From the NCBI GenBank assembly GCA_003228125.1, contig QGNP01000001.1, positions 1-64,000 of the forward strand: a stretch of 64,000 nt of DNA, written 5' to 3'. The notes beneath the pieces were generated by a model. The model had not been told where the DNA came from. It made no database searches and worked only from the letters and a program-made list of their open reading frames with translations. Below are positions 25,948-34,767 of this stretch, in pieces. Origin of the DNA: Chloroflexota bacterium. GTDB taxonomy: Bacteria; Chloroflexota; Dehalococcoidia; UBA2979. Numbering within the stretch: position 1 is the first letter of the stretch; each line of letters opens with the position of its first letter. Both the position numbers and the translations under genes were made by a program.

Positions 25948-26016
25948 TGCTTTTCCCCTTTGTTGATTGATTGAAAGATGTATAATTATTTAAACATATA
26001 AGGATGGTGAAATAGA

Positions 26017-26787
26017 TTGAATATTTTTAATTATCGGTCATTTATTTTAGTTATGGTCATTGCAATTTTTTTTGGAAATATCTCTTTAATTATTGATAAT
26101 AGAAATCAGAATGATAGTACAAGTAATCAACAAAAAATTCAATCACCTACTGATACTAGAACAATTAAAGTGAACGGGTCGGGAATAGTAAACGTTGTTC
26201 CTGATATTGCATCTATCAATATTAATGTATTTTCACAGAAAAAAACTGCAAGTTCTGCTAGAGAGAGTGCTGCTCAATCAATGCAATCTTTGATGGGCGT
26301 GTTTAAAAAATTTGGCATTGAAGATAATGATCTGCAAACAAAAAATTACTCATTATACCCAGAGTATGTGTATGAGAAAAATGAAATAAGGCGGATTGAA
26401 GCCTTTAATGTCTCAAATAATCTTTATATAATTATTCGTGATTTAGATGACCTAGGTGCGGTTTTAGATGCTTCTATTGAATTGGAGAGTGATAATATTC
26501 GAATAGATAATATTGCTTTTAATATAGACAATGATAAATTGTATAAAATAAATGCTAGAAAGAAAGCCATTGATGATGCTTTAATGAAAGCAAAAGAAAT
26601 CGCTAATGGCATTAATCAAGAAATTGGATTACCTATCAGTATCATAGAATTAGTTGATATGCCATATAGTAGCCCTATTGGTATATCAAGAGTTATGATG
26701 GCAGAAAAATCTTCTACCCCTACTTCTATTTCGCCTGGACAAATTGTGATAGAAGTAAGAGTCGATGTAACTTATCAATTAAAATAA
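26017..26787 (+). CDS. SIMPL domain (DUF541) exported protein
   Basis: A 256-residue protein with an N-terminal membrane segment or signal (FILVMVIAIFFGNISLI) and a SIMPL domain: TIKVNGSGIVNVVPDIASI opens the fold, ARKKAIDDALMKAKEIA lies in the middle, and a final VEVRVDVTYQL closes it. SIMPL proteins are periplasmic or surface-bound, and no enzymatic role is known. The start is TTG after an AAGGATGG box. dcd follows about 50 bases downstream. Confidence 0.85.
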   Translation: MNIFNYRSFILVMVIAIFFGNISLIIDNRNQNDSTSNQQKIQSPTDTRTIKVNGSGIVNVVPDIASININVFSQKKTASSARESAAQSMQSLMGVFKKFGIEDNDLQTKNYSLYPEYVYEKNEIRRIEAFNVSNNLYIIIRDLDDLGAVLDASIELESDNIRIDNIAFNIDNDKLYKINARKKAIDDALMKAKEIANGINQEIGLPISIIELVDMPYSSPIGISRVMMAEKSSTPTSISPGQIVIEVRVDVTYQLK

Positions 26788-26838
26788 TTATGCTAATATT
26801 GAGTATATTATAATTACAATATAAATAAGGAATGACCA

Positions 26839-27402
26839 TTGGTTTTAAGCGATCGTTCAATTAAGGCAGCATTAGCATCTGGTAAAATAGTTGTTAGTCC
26901 ACTAGGTGAAAATGCTATCCAACCAGCATCTTTAGATATTAGATTGGACAGAGAATTTCGTGTTTTTAGAAATCATAGAGATTCGTTTATTGATATCAGG
27001 ACCCCAATGGAGACATTAACAGAATTAGAAACAATTAGTGACGATCAATCCTTTGTTCTGCATCCTACTGAGTTTGTATTAGGATCAACTATAGAGCTCG
27101 TTGAGCTTCCTAATGATATTGTCGCTCGAGTCGAGGGTAAATCTTCTTTAGGGCGCTTAGGCCTCTTGGTTCATGCAACTGCTGGATATGTGGATCCTGG
27201 ATGGAAAGGAAAATTGACAATGGAACTATCAAATGTTTCAAATCTTCCTATTAAATTATATTATAATATGAAAATTGGACAACTTTCATTTTTTGAATTA
27301 TCCACTCCATCTGACAACCCTTATGGTTCTAGTAATATCAAATCTAAATACCAAAATCAGGAAGGACCTACTGCTAGTAAGGGCTATTCTGACTATGAGT
27401 AG
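26839..27402 (+). CDS. dcd: dCTP deaminase
   Basis: Dcd deaminates dCTP to dUTP, supplying thymidylate synthesis. Motifs are MVLSDRSIKAAL, IQPASLDIRLDREFRVF, VARVEGKSSLGRLGL, and HATAGYVDPGWKGKLTMELSN with the catalytic Glu. The 187-residue form with HATAGYVDPG could belong to either the mono- or bifunctional (dUTP-hydrolysing) type. It starts with TTG and begins the dcd-ribD-ribE-ribBA-ribH run. Confidence 0.93.
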   Translation: MVLSDRSIKAALASGKIVVSPLGENAIQPASLDIRLDREFRVFRNHRDSFIDIRTPMETLTELETISDDQSFVLHPTEFVLGSTIELVELPNDIVARVEGKSSLGRLGLLVHATAGYVDPGWKGKLTMELSNVSNLPIKLYYNMKIGQLSFFELSTPSDNPYGSSNIKSKYQNQEGPTASKGYSDYE

Positions 27403-27419
27403 TTTGCAATCTTAATTTT

Positions 27420-28523
27420 ATGAGTAATCAAAAAGTTTCACAATTCATGCTTGAAGCAATTACGCTTACAAAAAAACCTAAAATTAATGTATCCCCTAAC
27501 CCTTTTGTTGGAGCAGTGATTGTTAGAAATAATAAAATTATTGGTAAAGGCAGTACTCGTTTATACGGGGGAAATCATGCAGAAATTATTGCTATAAATA
27601 GCGTAAAAGATAAAAAAAAATTAGATGATGCAACATTATATTCAACTCTTGAGCCATGTGTACATTTTGGTAAAACACCTCCTTGCGTCGATGCTATTAT
27701 CAAATCAGGCATTCTTCGAGTTGTGATTGCCATCATTGATCCAGATAAAAAAGTAAACGGTAAAGGTGTAAAAAAATTACGATCTAATTTAATAGATGTA
27801 AAAATTGGTGATGGAGCTAGTATCGTTAGAGATGAGTTAAAAGAATATATTTTTAATAGAAAAAATAGCAGGCCATATTTTAGTGTTAAATTAGCTACAT
27901 CTATTGATGGTAAAATTGCTACGAAAAATGGAGATTCAAAATGGCTTTCAAATAAAAAAAGTAGATCAGAAGTTCATCAATTTCGAAAAAATGTTGATGC
28001 AATATTGATTGGTTCAAAAACGGTTATGCAAGATAACCCTTTTTTAACTGCTAGAAATAATGATAAATTGTATAAGAGGCAGCCAGTAAGAATAGTGATT
28101 GACTCCAAAGGTGCAGTACCTTTACATTCAAATATTTTTAATCATCAATCTAAAACACTTGTTATAACCACAAAATTTTCTTCTGCAAATTGGAAGAAAA
28201 AAATAATAGAAATGAATCATGATTATATAGAGATTGAAGCAATTGATAAGCAAATTAATTTAATAAAATTTGTTGAAAAAATGCATGACTTAGGGTTTAT
28301 CCATATCTTAGTTGAAGGTGGAGGGAAGTTAGTTGGTGCCTTATTAAGATATCAATTGATTAATAAAGTGTATTTTTTTATAACGCCTCAAATTATTGGC
28401 AGTGGTGGTTCAGTAAATGCAGTTGATGGTTTGAGTATAAATTCAATGGCAGATACATTAAAGTTAAGAAACACTTCTTATAAATTATTGAAAAATGATA
28501 TTCTTGTATCAGGTGAAATTTAG
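27420..28523 (+). CDS. ribD: Bifunctional riboflavin deaminase/reductase
   Basis: RibD deaminates 2,5-diamino-6-ribosylamino-pyrimidinone phosphate and then reduces the ribose side chain. The deaminase zinc site is GGNHAEIIA with PCVHFGKTPPCVDAI. The reductase domain follows from about residue 150 (FSVKLATSIDGKIATKNGDSKW) to HILVEGGGKLVGALL. The 367-residue length is standard. No FMN riboswitch is visible upstream of the operon. It lies 17 bases after dcd. Confidence 0.95.
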   Translation: MSNQKVSQFMLEAITLTKKPKINVSPNPFVGAVIVRNNKIIGKGSTRLYGGNHAEIIAINSVKDKKKLDDATLYSTLEPCVHFGKTPPCVDAIIKSGILRVVIAIIDPDKKVNGKGVKKLRSNLIDVKIGDGASIVRDELKEYIFNRKNSRPYFSVKLATSIDGKIATKNGDSKWLSNKKSRSEVHQFRKNVDAILIGSKTVMQDNPFLTARNNDKLYKRQPVRIVIDSKGAVPLHSNIFNHQSKTLVITTKFSSANWKKKIIEMNHDYIEIEAIDKQINLIKFVEKMHDLGFIHILVEGGGKLVGALLRYQLINKVYFFITPQIIGSGGSVNAVDGLSINSMADTLKLRNTSYKLLKNDILVSGEI

Positions 28524-28548
28524 TATAGTTATTTTTTGGGAGAGCATA

Positions 28549-29127
28549 ATGTTTACTGGCATTATTGAAGAAATTGGTATTGTTGAAAAAAATAAATCAG
28601 GACAATTGATAATTCAATGTTCAAAAATATTGAGCGATGCCCAATTAGGTGACTCTATTGCTATAAATGGAGTTGATTTGACCATTTCTAAAATATTTCC
28701 TAATTCTTTAGGATTTGATATAATGCCAGAAACTTTTCGAAAATCAAATCTTGTAAATTCAATTGAAAAATCTAAGGTAAATTTAGAACGATCTTTAACA
28801 TTGCAGACAAAATTATCAGGTCATATTGTAAGAGGGGTCATTGAAACTACTTGCAATTTGTTTTCTATGGATAAAGAAGACAATGCAATTATTGCTACTT
28901 ATCAAGTTAGCCCTCAATATTTAAATTATATTCTTAAAAAAGGTCCAGTTGCCATAGATGGAGTTTCTTTAACTGTTATTTCTAAGAACAAAGATTCTTT
29001 TTCAGTTTCTTTAGTTGAATGGACTCAAAAAAATACAAATCTTTTAGAAAGAAAAATAGGCGCATTAATTAATTTAGAAACTGATATTTTAGCTCGTTAT
29101 GTTGAGCAACTAATTGATCGTGATTAA
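28549..29127 (+). CDS. ribE: Riboflavin synthase, alpha type
   Basis: This enzyme converts two molecules of 6,7-dimethyl-8-ribityllumazine into riboflavin and the pyrimidine diamine. Two lumazine-binding repeats are seen, the first from MFTGIIEEIG and the second around LSGHIVRGVIE. The ATG at 28549, with a GGGAGAG box just before it, gives the standard MFTGI N-terminus; an upstream start at 28495 would overlap ribD and is not needed. The product has 192 residues. Confidence 0.94.
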   Translation: MFTGIIEEIGIVEKNKSGQLIIQCSKILSDAQLGDSIAINGVDLTISKIFPNSLGFDIMPETFRKSNLVNSIEKSKVNLERSLTLQTKLSGHIVRGVIETTCNLFSMDKEDNAIIATYQVSPQYLNYILKKGPVAIDGVSLTVISKNKDSFSVSLVEWTQKNTNLLERKIGALINLETDILARYVEQLIDRD

Positions 29128-29158
29128 TTATCTAGTATTATCTTAAAAAGGAGATAAA

Positions 29159-30406
29159 ATGATTCCAACAAAAGAACAAGACAAATATAAATATTTGCAT
29201 ATTGATGCCGAGCAGGCAATCTCTATGTTTAAAGAAGGTAGCCCATTAATAATTGTAGATGATGAAGATAGGGAGAACGAAGGTGACGTAGCAATCCCTG
29301 CACAATTTTGTACTGCAAGTATGGTGAATTTTATGGCTAAAGAAGCAAGAGGTTTAATATGTACACCATTAGATGCATCAATTGCTAACAAATTAAATTT
29401 AAGTTTAATGACTGGCTCAGAAGGTGACACAGTTGAAAGCACAGCTTTTACAGTTACTGTTGAAGCGGCTGTTGGAATTACTACCGGTATATCTGCTCAA
29501 GATAGAGCGACAACAATCAGCGTTTTGGCGAACAAAGATAGTATTGCAAGTGACTTAGTTAAGCCCGGACATGTATTTCCACTTAAAGCACGAGAAGGAG
29601 GAACTCTAGTAAGGGCTGGCCAAACAGAAGCATCAGTTGATCTTTGTAAGATGGCAGGAATTTATCCTGTTGCAGTTATTTGTGAAATTATGAAAGACGA
29701 TGGCGAAATGGCAAGAATGAATGATCTTGAGAAATTTGCTGAAAAACATAAGTTAAAAATAGTAACCGTAGAAGAGTTAATTAGTTATAGAATGTCTCAA
29801 GAAAGACTAATTAAACGAGTTACTGAGACAGTTTTACCTACTAAATATGGAGAATTCAAAGTAATTGCATATCATACAACAATTGATTCCAAAGAACACA
29901 TTGCATTAGTAATGGGTGATGTAGCAAATGAAGAATCTTGCCTAGTCAGAGTGCATGATCAGTGTGTAACCGGAGATGTGTTTGGTTCACAAAGGTGTGA
30001 TTGCGGAGAACAATTAGATGCAGCTATGGACATAGTCTCTAAAAATGGAACAGGAATTATTGTCTATATGGATCAAGAAGGCAGAGGCATAGGGTTGCAC
30101 AATAAATTAAAAGCATATAGTTTGCAAGATCAAGGTTTAGACACGGTCGAAGCGAATGAAGCATTAGGTTTTGCAGCTGATAAAAGAGACTATGGAGTGG
30201 GATGTCAAATATTGGTTGATTTAGGAATTCAAAAAATGAGACTGATTACAAATAACCCAAAGAAAAGATCTGGCCTAGAGGGTTTTGGGTTAAGAGTTGT
30301 AGAAAGAGTACCTATTGAAATTAATCCTAATGAGCATAATTTAAAATATTTAAAAACTAAGAGAGATAAAATGGGTCATTTACTAAATTTAGATGATCAA
30401 AGATGA
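29159..30406 (+). CDS. ribBA: DHBP synthase / GTP cyclohydrolase II fusion
   Basis: The N-terminal domain makes 3,4-dihydroxy-2-butanone-4-phosphate (DDEDRENEGD, TGISAQDRATTI, GHVFPLKAREGG). The C-terminal domain opens GTP (GSQRCDCGEQLDAA zinc site, DQEGRGIGL, LITNNPKK). Together they feed both riboflavin branches. An AAAAGGAGAT box precedes the ATG. It overlaps ribH by 4 bases (ATGA), so the two are translationally coupled. Confidence 0.96.
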   Translation: MIPTKEQDKYKYLHIDAEQAISMFKEGSPLIIVDDEDRENEGDVAIPAQFCTASMVNFMAKEARGLICTPLDASIANKLNLSLMTGSEGDTVESTAFTVTVEAAVGITTGISAQDRATTISVLANKDSIASDLVKPGHVFPLKAREGGTLVRAGQTEASVDLCKMAGIYPVAVICEIMKDDGEMARMNDLEKFAEKHKLKIVTVEELISYRMSQERLIKRVTETVLPTKYGEFKVIAYHTTIDSKEHIALVMGDVANEESCLVRVHDQCVTGDVFGSQRCDCGEQLDAAMDIVSKNGTGIIVYMDQEGRGIGLHNKLKAYSLQDQGLDTVEANEALGFAADKRDYGVGCQILVDLGIQKMRLITNNPKKRSGLEGFGLRVVERVPIEINPNEHNLKYLKTKRDKMGHLLNLDDQR

Positions 30407-30837
30407 ATCAAGAAAAAATAAAAATTGCTATCGTCATGTCTAATTTTAATCAAGAAATTTCTTCAAATTTATTAGAAAATTTTTATGATCATGCAAGAAA
30501 TATAAATTTTCCAGAAAAGAATATAACTCTATACAATGTTCCTGGAGCTTTTGAAATTCCATATATGGTCAAACGAGTCGCTTTAACAGAGAAATTCAAT
30601 GCGATTGTATGTCTTGGATCTTTAATTAAGGGCGAAACAATACATTTTGAAATTATTGCTAGTGAACTTGCTCATGGCATTAGTCAAATTAGTCAACAGC
30701 ACTTATTGCCAGTAATTTTTGGTGTTTTGACAGTGAATAATTTAAAGCAAGCTAATGATAGAATTTTTAAAGCAGCTGAATTTTTAGATACAGCGTTATC
30801 AATGATCAATGTTAGTGAAGAATTTTTAAGGCCATAG
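30403..30837 (+). CDS. ribH: 6,7-dimethyl-8-ribityllumazine synthase
   Basis: RibH condenses the RibD product with DHBP; the proteins often assemble into pentamers or capsids. The motifs SNFNQEIS, VPGAFEIPYMVKR, LGSLIKGETIHFEII with the catalytic His, and PVIFGVLTVNN are all in place. Length of 144 residues is slightly short but normal. It is the last rib gene, and a small membrane protein gene begins 1 base later. Confidence 0.95.
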   Translation: MNQEKIKIAIVMSNFNQEISSNLLENFYDHARNINFPEKNITLYNVPGAFEIPYMVKRVALTEKFNAIVCLGSLIKGETIHFEIIASELAHGISQISQQHLLPVIFGVLTVNNLKQANDRIFKAAEFLDTALSMINVSEEFLRP

Positions 30838-30838
30838 C

Positions 30839-31129
30839 ATGAAGTCATGGTTAGATAATAAAAATGCATCAGGCGGTGATGAACTTGATGTAAATACAAT
30901 ATATTCAATTAATTTAGCATATAAATTAATCAAGAGATTTCCAAAATTAGAAAAAAGACACAGAGTTGTTGCTGGAGGATTGGCCGTTTCTTCTGCATTG
31001 ATAATTCTTGCAAGTATTGCAATTTCTAAAAGAATAAAAAAAGGTGAAAATATTAAGACTGCATTAAATTCTATTTCTGAACCAGAAATAGAAGAAATGA
31101 AATTGAAAAAAAAGAATAAAAAGACGTAA
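30839..31129 (+). CDS. Small single-pass membrane protein, unknown
   Basis: A 96-residue protein with one hydrophobic segment (VVAGGLAVSSALIILASIAI, about residues 42-61) flanked by basic residues, and a Lys-rich C-terminal tail (KKKNKKT). I do not recognise the family. It starts one base after the ribH stop, so it is co-transcribed with the riboflavin operon. A link to riboflavin is only positional. Confidence 0.55.
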   Translation: MKSWLDNKNASGGDELDVNTIYSINLAYKLIKRFPKLEKRHRVVAGGLAVSSALIILASIAISKRIKKGENIKTALNSISEPEIEEMKLKKKNKKT

Positions 31130-31138
31130 TTTTAATTT

Positions 31139-31182
31139 AGAATTATTTTAGAAATATTTTAGAATTATTTTAGAAATATTTT
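31139..31182. repeat. 22-bp tandem repeat upstream of dnaN
   Basis: Two exact copies of a 22-base unit (AGAATTATTTTAGAAATATT plus TT) abut each other, and each contains two sub-repeats built around TTTTAGAA. The array lies just upstream of the dnaN promoter. No DnaA-box consensus is seen, so I do not call it an origin. Confidence 0.85.
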
Positions 31183-31189
31183 AGCTAAG

Positions 31190-31218
31190 TTGCTCGATAA
31201 GGCTACAGCCCTTATACT
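31190..31218 (+). promoter_or_regulatory. Putative dnaN promoter
   Basis: TTGCTC (31190-31195) and TATACT (31213-31218) are 17 bases apart, the optimal sigma-70 spacing. The start would fall near 31225, leaving a leader of about 50 bases before the dnaN ATG. The -10 is strong, the -35 only half matched. Confidence 0.5.
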
Positions 31219-31273
31219 CTTGATGCTAATGTGTTAACTCACTTTAACAAATATTATTATTTTTTGGTTATTT

Positions 31274-32398
31274 ATGAAGTTTACTTGCGATCAAGACAAA
31301 CTACAAAAAGCATTGAGTGCTGTTTCAAGAGCAATACCAAATCGCTCTTCTTTGCCAATAACTAATCATATATTAATTGATGCTGGAAACAATGAAATTG
31401 TTATTTCTGCAACTGACGCAGAAACTATGGCTATAACATATTCTTTGCCAGCAAATGTAGGTGAAATGGGAGCATTGGCACTTCCTTCACGATTGCTTAC
31501 AGACTTTATTAGCTCTTTACCACCTGATATAATAAATTTTGGTAAAAATGCTGATTCTTATCAAGCACTACTTACTTGTGCAAAAAATAAATCTTCAATT
31601 GAAGGAATTAATCCATCAGAATTTCCACCAATACCAAAAAATACTGGTTCTACCCAATTTAAATTGTCCGCAAGTAAATTCAAAAATGCAATTGCAAAGG
31701 TTGTTTTTTCTGCTGCTACTGATGATTCACGACCTATATTAATGGGAGTCCAATTCTTAATTCAAGATAGCAAGCTTACTCTTGCAGCTGCTGATGGATT
31801 TAGATTGTCTGTCTGTAAAATTAAATTGGACACCGATCAAACTGCTACCTCTTTTGTAGTACCTGCAAGAGCATTAAGTGAGCTTGGTAAATTATTAGTT
31901 GAATTAGGTGACAATCAATTTACTATGACTGTTAATGAACAAAATACACAAGTTGAATTTGATCTAGGTTTTTCTAGAATGGTTTCTCAGTTGTTACAAG
32001 GGACTTTTCCTAAATATGATCAATTAATTCCAGATGATTGGAAGACAAAAATTACTATTTCTGCTAAAGAATTTATTCGCGAAACAAAAATTGCATCAAT
32101 ATTTGCAAGAGACGGGAGTGGGATTATTCGATTACATGCAGAGGCATCTTCTGGTAAATTACAAATAATGGCTAAGGCTGAAGAATTAGGCAATAATGAA
32201 AGTGAACTAATAACAGAAATACAGGGTGATGATTTAAAAATAGCATTTAACAGCAGGTATTTAATGGATATTTTACAAATTTTAGAAAATGGAATGTTAA
32301 TAATTGAAGGTTCATCGCCTCAAAGTCCAGGTGTCATTAAATCTGCTGATCATGAAGATTTTATTCATGTAGTGATGCCTATGTTTGTGCAGTGGTAG
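31274..32398 (+). CDS. dnaN: DNA polymerase III beta sliding clamp
   Basis: DnaN forms the ring clamp that keeps the replicative polymerase on DNA. The 374 residues show three clamp domains: MKFTCDQDKLQKALSAVSRAI starts the first, the second begins near FKLSASKFKNAIAKVVFSA with DDSRPILMGV, and the C-terminus HVVMPMFVQW resembles the normal VMPMR-type ending but with FVQ instead of an Arg-rich end. dnaA is not in the window, so this dnaN is separated from the usual dnaA-dnaN pair. Confidence 0.94.
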   Translation: MKFTCDQDKLQKALSAVSRAIPNRSSLPITNHILIDAGNNEIVISATDAETMAITYSLPANVGEMGALALPSRLLTDFISSLPPDIINFGKNADSYQALLTCAKNKSSIEGINPSEFPPIPKNTGSTQFKLSASKFKNAIAKVVFSAATDDSRPILMGVQFLIQDSKLTLAAADGFRLSVCKIKLDTDQTATSFVVPARALSELGKLLVELGDNQFTMTVNEQNTQVEFDLGFSRMVSQLLQGTFPKYDQLIPDDWKTKITISAKEFIRETKIASIFARDGSGIIRLHAEASSGKLQIMAKAEELGNNESELITEIQGDDLKIAFNSRYLMDILQILENGMLIIEGSSPQSPGVIKSADHEDFIHVVMPMFVQW

Positions 32399-32444
32399 TT
32401 TGTATTTGCGGGGGTTAATTGATTAATTAATAAAGATTAGTTGG

Positions 32445-33908
32445 TTGCCTATGAACAGAAGAAATTTTTTAAAATCAGCATCGCTTTCAAGCTTTGGTTT
32501 ATTCCTTGACCCTAATAGTATATTTAGGAAACCATCTAATAAAAACTTGCAGAATTCTTTTCAATCTTTAATAAAGCATGAAGGTCCGCATGATCGTTTA
32601 TCTATGACGAATCAAAAACACTTACTTTGGGTATGGCAATTTAGTGAAGATGGTACAAAATATGAAATTAGAGATAATTTAGTAAAGTATAATTTAGGAA
32701 TTGTACTCAAAACTCATGATGGAACGGATTGGATGTCAGAATTTGATCCATCTCCTGATGGCATTGATGGGCCAGATAAAATACATGAAATGTCTCAATT
32801 TTTTGAATCAGCTGGTGTTCCGTTTCATACATGGTCAGTTCCTCATGGAATTGAACCACTTAAAGAAGCTGAAATGACATTATTGGCACATGCAGCAGGT
32901 TCAAGGAGTATTTATTTAGACGTTGAAGATGCTGGTGGGTTTTGGAGAGGCACTTCTAAAGCAGCACAAATCTATGGTAATAAATTAAGAAATGTTTCTC
33001 CTGATATGAGAATTATCACAAGTATTGATGGCAGACCTTGGAATATTGATTCAATTCCTATTGATGAATTTGCTTCTTTTAGTGATGTTTTAGCTCCTCA
33101 ACTATATTGGAAAACTTTTGGAACTTGGGATAATATTTACACATATAACTATCATGGCTATCAAGTTCCAGAAATTGGAGTTACGCCTAGTTTTATTGTA
33201 CAAAGTGCATATAAAAAGTTAGAAAAATATAACATGCCAATTCAACCAGTTGGTGAAGGAAGTGCAAATAATGCAATGGAATGGAGTGAATTTATTCAAT
33301 CCTCATTAGCAAGAAATGCTGAAAGTGTTTCTGCATGGAGATATGGAACAATGAGTACAAATATTATGAATTTAATGTCTAATAATGATCCCTTACCTAA
33401 ATTTTATTCAATAACTAGTGGTGATTCTTTGTTTGACTTAAGTCAACAATGGGGAGTTAATGTAGATACAATTGTTGATTGGAATCAACATATTTTTAAT
33501 CCTAATATTTTATCAATTGGACAAGTTATCAGAATACCTGACGGTAATCATCCGATGCAAAAAGAGGTGAAGCACACTGTTCAATTTGGAGAAAATTTAT
33601 CTATTATTGCTGAAAATTGGGGAACAGATTTAAAGAATATCATTGATTACAATCAAATTATTAATCCGAATCAGATTTATGTTGGTGATGTGATTAAGAT
33701 TCCACTAGATAATTACTCTAAAGATATAGATAATTCAACAGTTATCATAAATAAAAAAAATCAAACACATAAAATTAGTGATGGTGATAATTTATGGGAT
33801 ATATCAAATAAATGGAATGTAAGCATAGAAAAAATTATCAATCATAATAATATTTTTGATCCTAACTTAATTCAAATTGGTTCAATATTAAAAAATCCAA
33901 ATTATTAA
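32445..33908 (+). CDS. Tat-exported glycosidase-like protein with three LysM domains
   Basis: The N-terminus has a twin-arginine signal (NRRNFLKSASLSSFGLF). A roughly 260-residue catalytic-like domain follows, with YLDVEDAGGFWRG and DVLAPQLYWKTFG, a pattern reminiscent of TIM-barrel glycoside hydrolases (Asp/Glu at the ends of strands). Three LysM modules fill the C-terminus at about 325-370, 380-425 and 440-487 (KFYSITSGDSLFDLSQ, KHTVQFGENLSIIAE and THKISDGDNLWDISN). LysM binds peptidoglycan or related glycans, so this is probably a wall- or glycan-associated enzyme outside the cell. Starts at TTG 32445 and ATG 32451 are both possible. Confidence 0.75.
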   Translation: MPMNRRNFLKSASLSSFGLFLDPNSIFRKPSNKNLQNSFQSLIKHEGPHDRLSMTNQKHLLWVWQFSEDGTKYEIRDNLVKYNLGIVLKTHDGTDWMSEFDPSPDGIDGPDKIHEMSQFFESAGVPFHTWSVPHGIEPLKEAEMTLLAHAAGSRSIYLDVEDAGGFWRGTSKAAQIYGNKLRNVSPDMRIITSIDGRPWNIDSIPIDEFASFSDVLAPQLYWKTFGTWDNIYTYNYHGYQVPEIGVTPSFIVQSAYKKLEKYNMPIQPVGEGSANNAMEWSEFIQSSLARNAESVSAWRYGTMSTNIMNLMSNNDPLPKFYSITSGDSLFDLSQQWGVNVDTIVDWNQHIFNPNILSIGQVIRIPDGNHPMQKEVKHTVQFGENLSIIAENWGTDLKNIIDYNQIINPNQIYVGDVIKIPLDNYSKDIDNSTVIINKKNQTHKISDGDNLWDISNKWNVSIEKIINHNNIFDPNLIQIGSILKNPNY

Positions 33909-33939
33909 TTTTATACATAATTTTCTATCAATAATGATT

Positions 33940-33969
33940 TAGTATTAGTATTAGTATTAGTTTTAGTAG
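33940..33969 (+). repeat. TAGTAT hexanucleotide repeat
   Basis: Three perfect TAGTAT units (33940-33957) are followed by a decaying TAG-rich tail, just upstream of the dienelactone hydrolase start at 33982. Stops occur in several frames. A variable spacer ahead of the start codon is possible but untested. Confidence 0.75.
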
Positions 33970-33981
33970 ATTGTATTAATT

Positions 33982-34746
33982 ATGTGCTTTGATATTGATT
34001 CGTATCCGCCTATAAAGAAAATTTCTGGTGCCTCTGTTTTACACCAAGATTTAGTGCTGAGCTCTAAAGATGGGACAGAATTTGCTGCTTTTTATGCAGA
34101 AAGCAGTGAGCCTAAAGGTCCTGCTGTAATTATTTTACCAGATGTAAGAGGCTTGTATAGTTTTTATGAAGAATTAGCATTAAGATTTTCTGAAAATGGA
34201 TATGATGCAATTGCTATTGATTATTTTGGAAGAACAGCTGGCATTAATAAGCGTGATGATAATTTTGAATTTATGCCGCATGTTGCTCAGACTAAAGTCC
34301 AACAAGTTACTGAAGATGTTACTGCGGCAATTAATTCAGTTATGAAGAGGCCTAATTATGAAAATCGTAATATATTTACTGTAGGGTTTTGTTTTGGAGG
34401 TAGTTCATCATGGCTACAAGCTGCTGGTCAAAAAAGAATTAGCGGTGCTATAGGTTTTTATGGGCATCCCAGTAGAGACAATCGAGATGGGACCCGAGGA
34501 CCAATTTATCGAGTTGAAGAATTTAATGCTCCTATTTTAGCTTTGATGGGTGGAGCAGATAAGGGAATACCCATCGAGGAAGTCAATAATTTTAGAATTG
34601 CTTTGGATAAAGCAACTATTGATAATGAAGTAATTATTTATGACAATGCTCCGCATTCTTTTTTTGACAGAAAGTTCGATGATTTTCAATCAGAATCTGA
34701 AGATGCCTGGAAGAAAATTTTAAACTTTATTATGAAAAATTCTTAG
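33982..34746 (+). CDS. Dienelactone hydrolase family protein
   Basis: A 254-residue alpha/beta hydrolase. The nucleophile elbow GFCFGGSS carries Cys, as in dienelactone hydrolase, and the triad is completed by Asp in MGGADKGIP and His in NAPHSFFDRKF. PDVRGLYSFYEELALRFSENGYDAIAIDYFG is the family's N-terminal block. DLH enzymes open cyclic lactones in aromatic degradation, but many homologues have other ester or lactone substrates. It is followed 21 bases later by an LLM oxidoreductase. Confidence 0.88.
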   Translation: MCFDIDSYPPIKKISGASVLHQDLVLSSKDGTEFAAFYAESSEPKGPAVIILPDVRGLYSFYEELALRFSENGYDAIAIDYFGRTAGINKRDDNFEFMPHVAQTKVQQVTEDVTAAINSVMKRPNYENRNIFTVGFCFGGSSSWLQAAGQKRISGAIGFYGHPSRDNRDGTRGPIYRVEEFNAPILALMGGADKGIPIEEVNNFRIALDKATIDNEVIIYDNAPHSFFDRKFDDFQSESEDAWKKILNFIMKNS

Positions 34747-34767
34747 TAATATTGAATAGGTGAATAA

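Noticed and set aside
26788-26838. FMN riboswitch ahead of the rib operon
   Set aside because: The gap is about 50 bases, too short for an FMN aptamer, and no conserved core motif is present.
28495-28548. Upstream extension of riboflavin synthase
   Set aside because: It overlaps ribD and precedes the conserved MFTGI start; the good Shine-Dalgarno box is at the later ATG.
31130-31273. Replication origin upstream of dnaN
   Set aside because: No DnaA-box cluster or dnaA gene is seen; AT-rich repeats alone are not enough.
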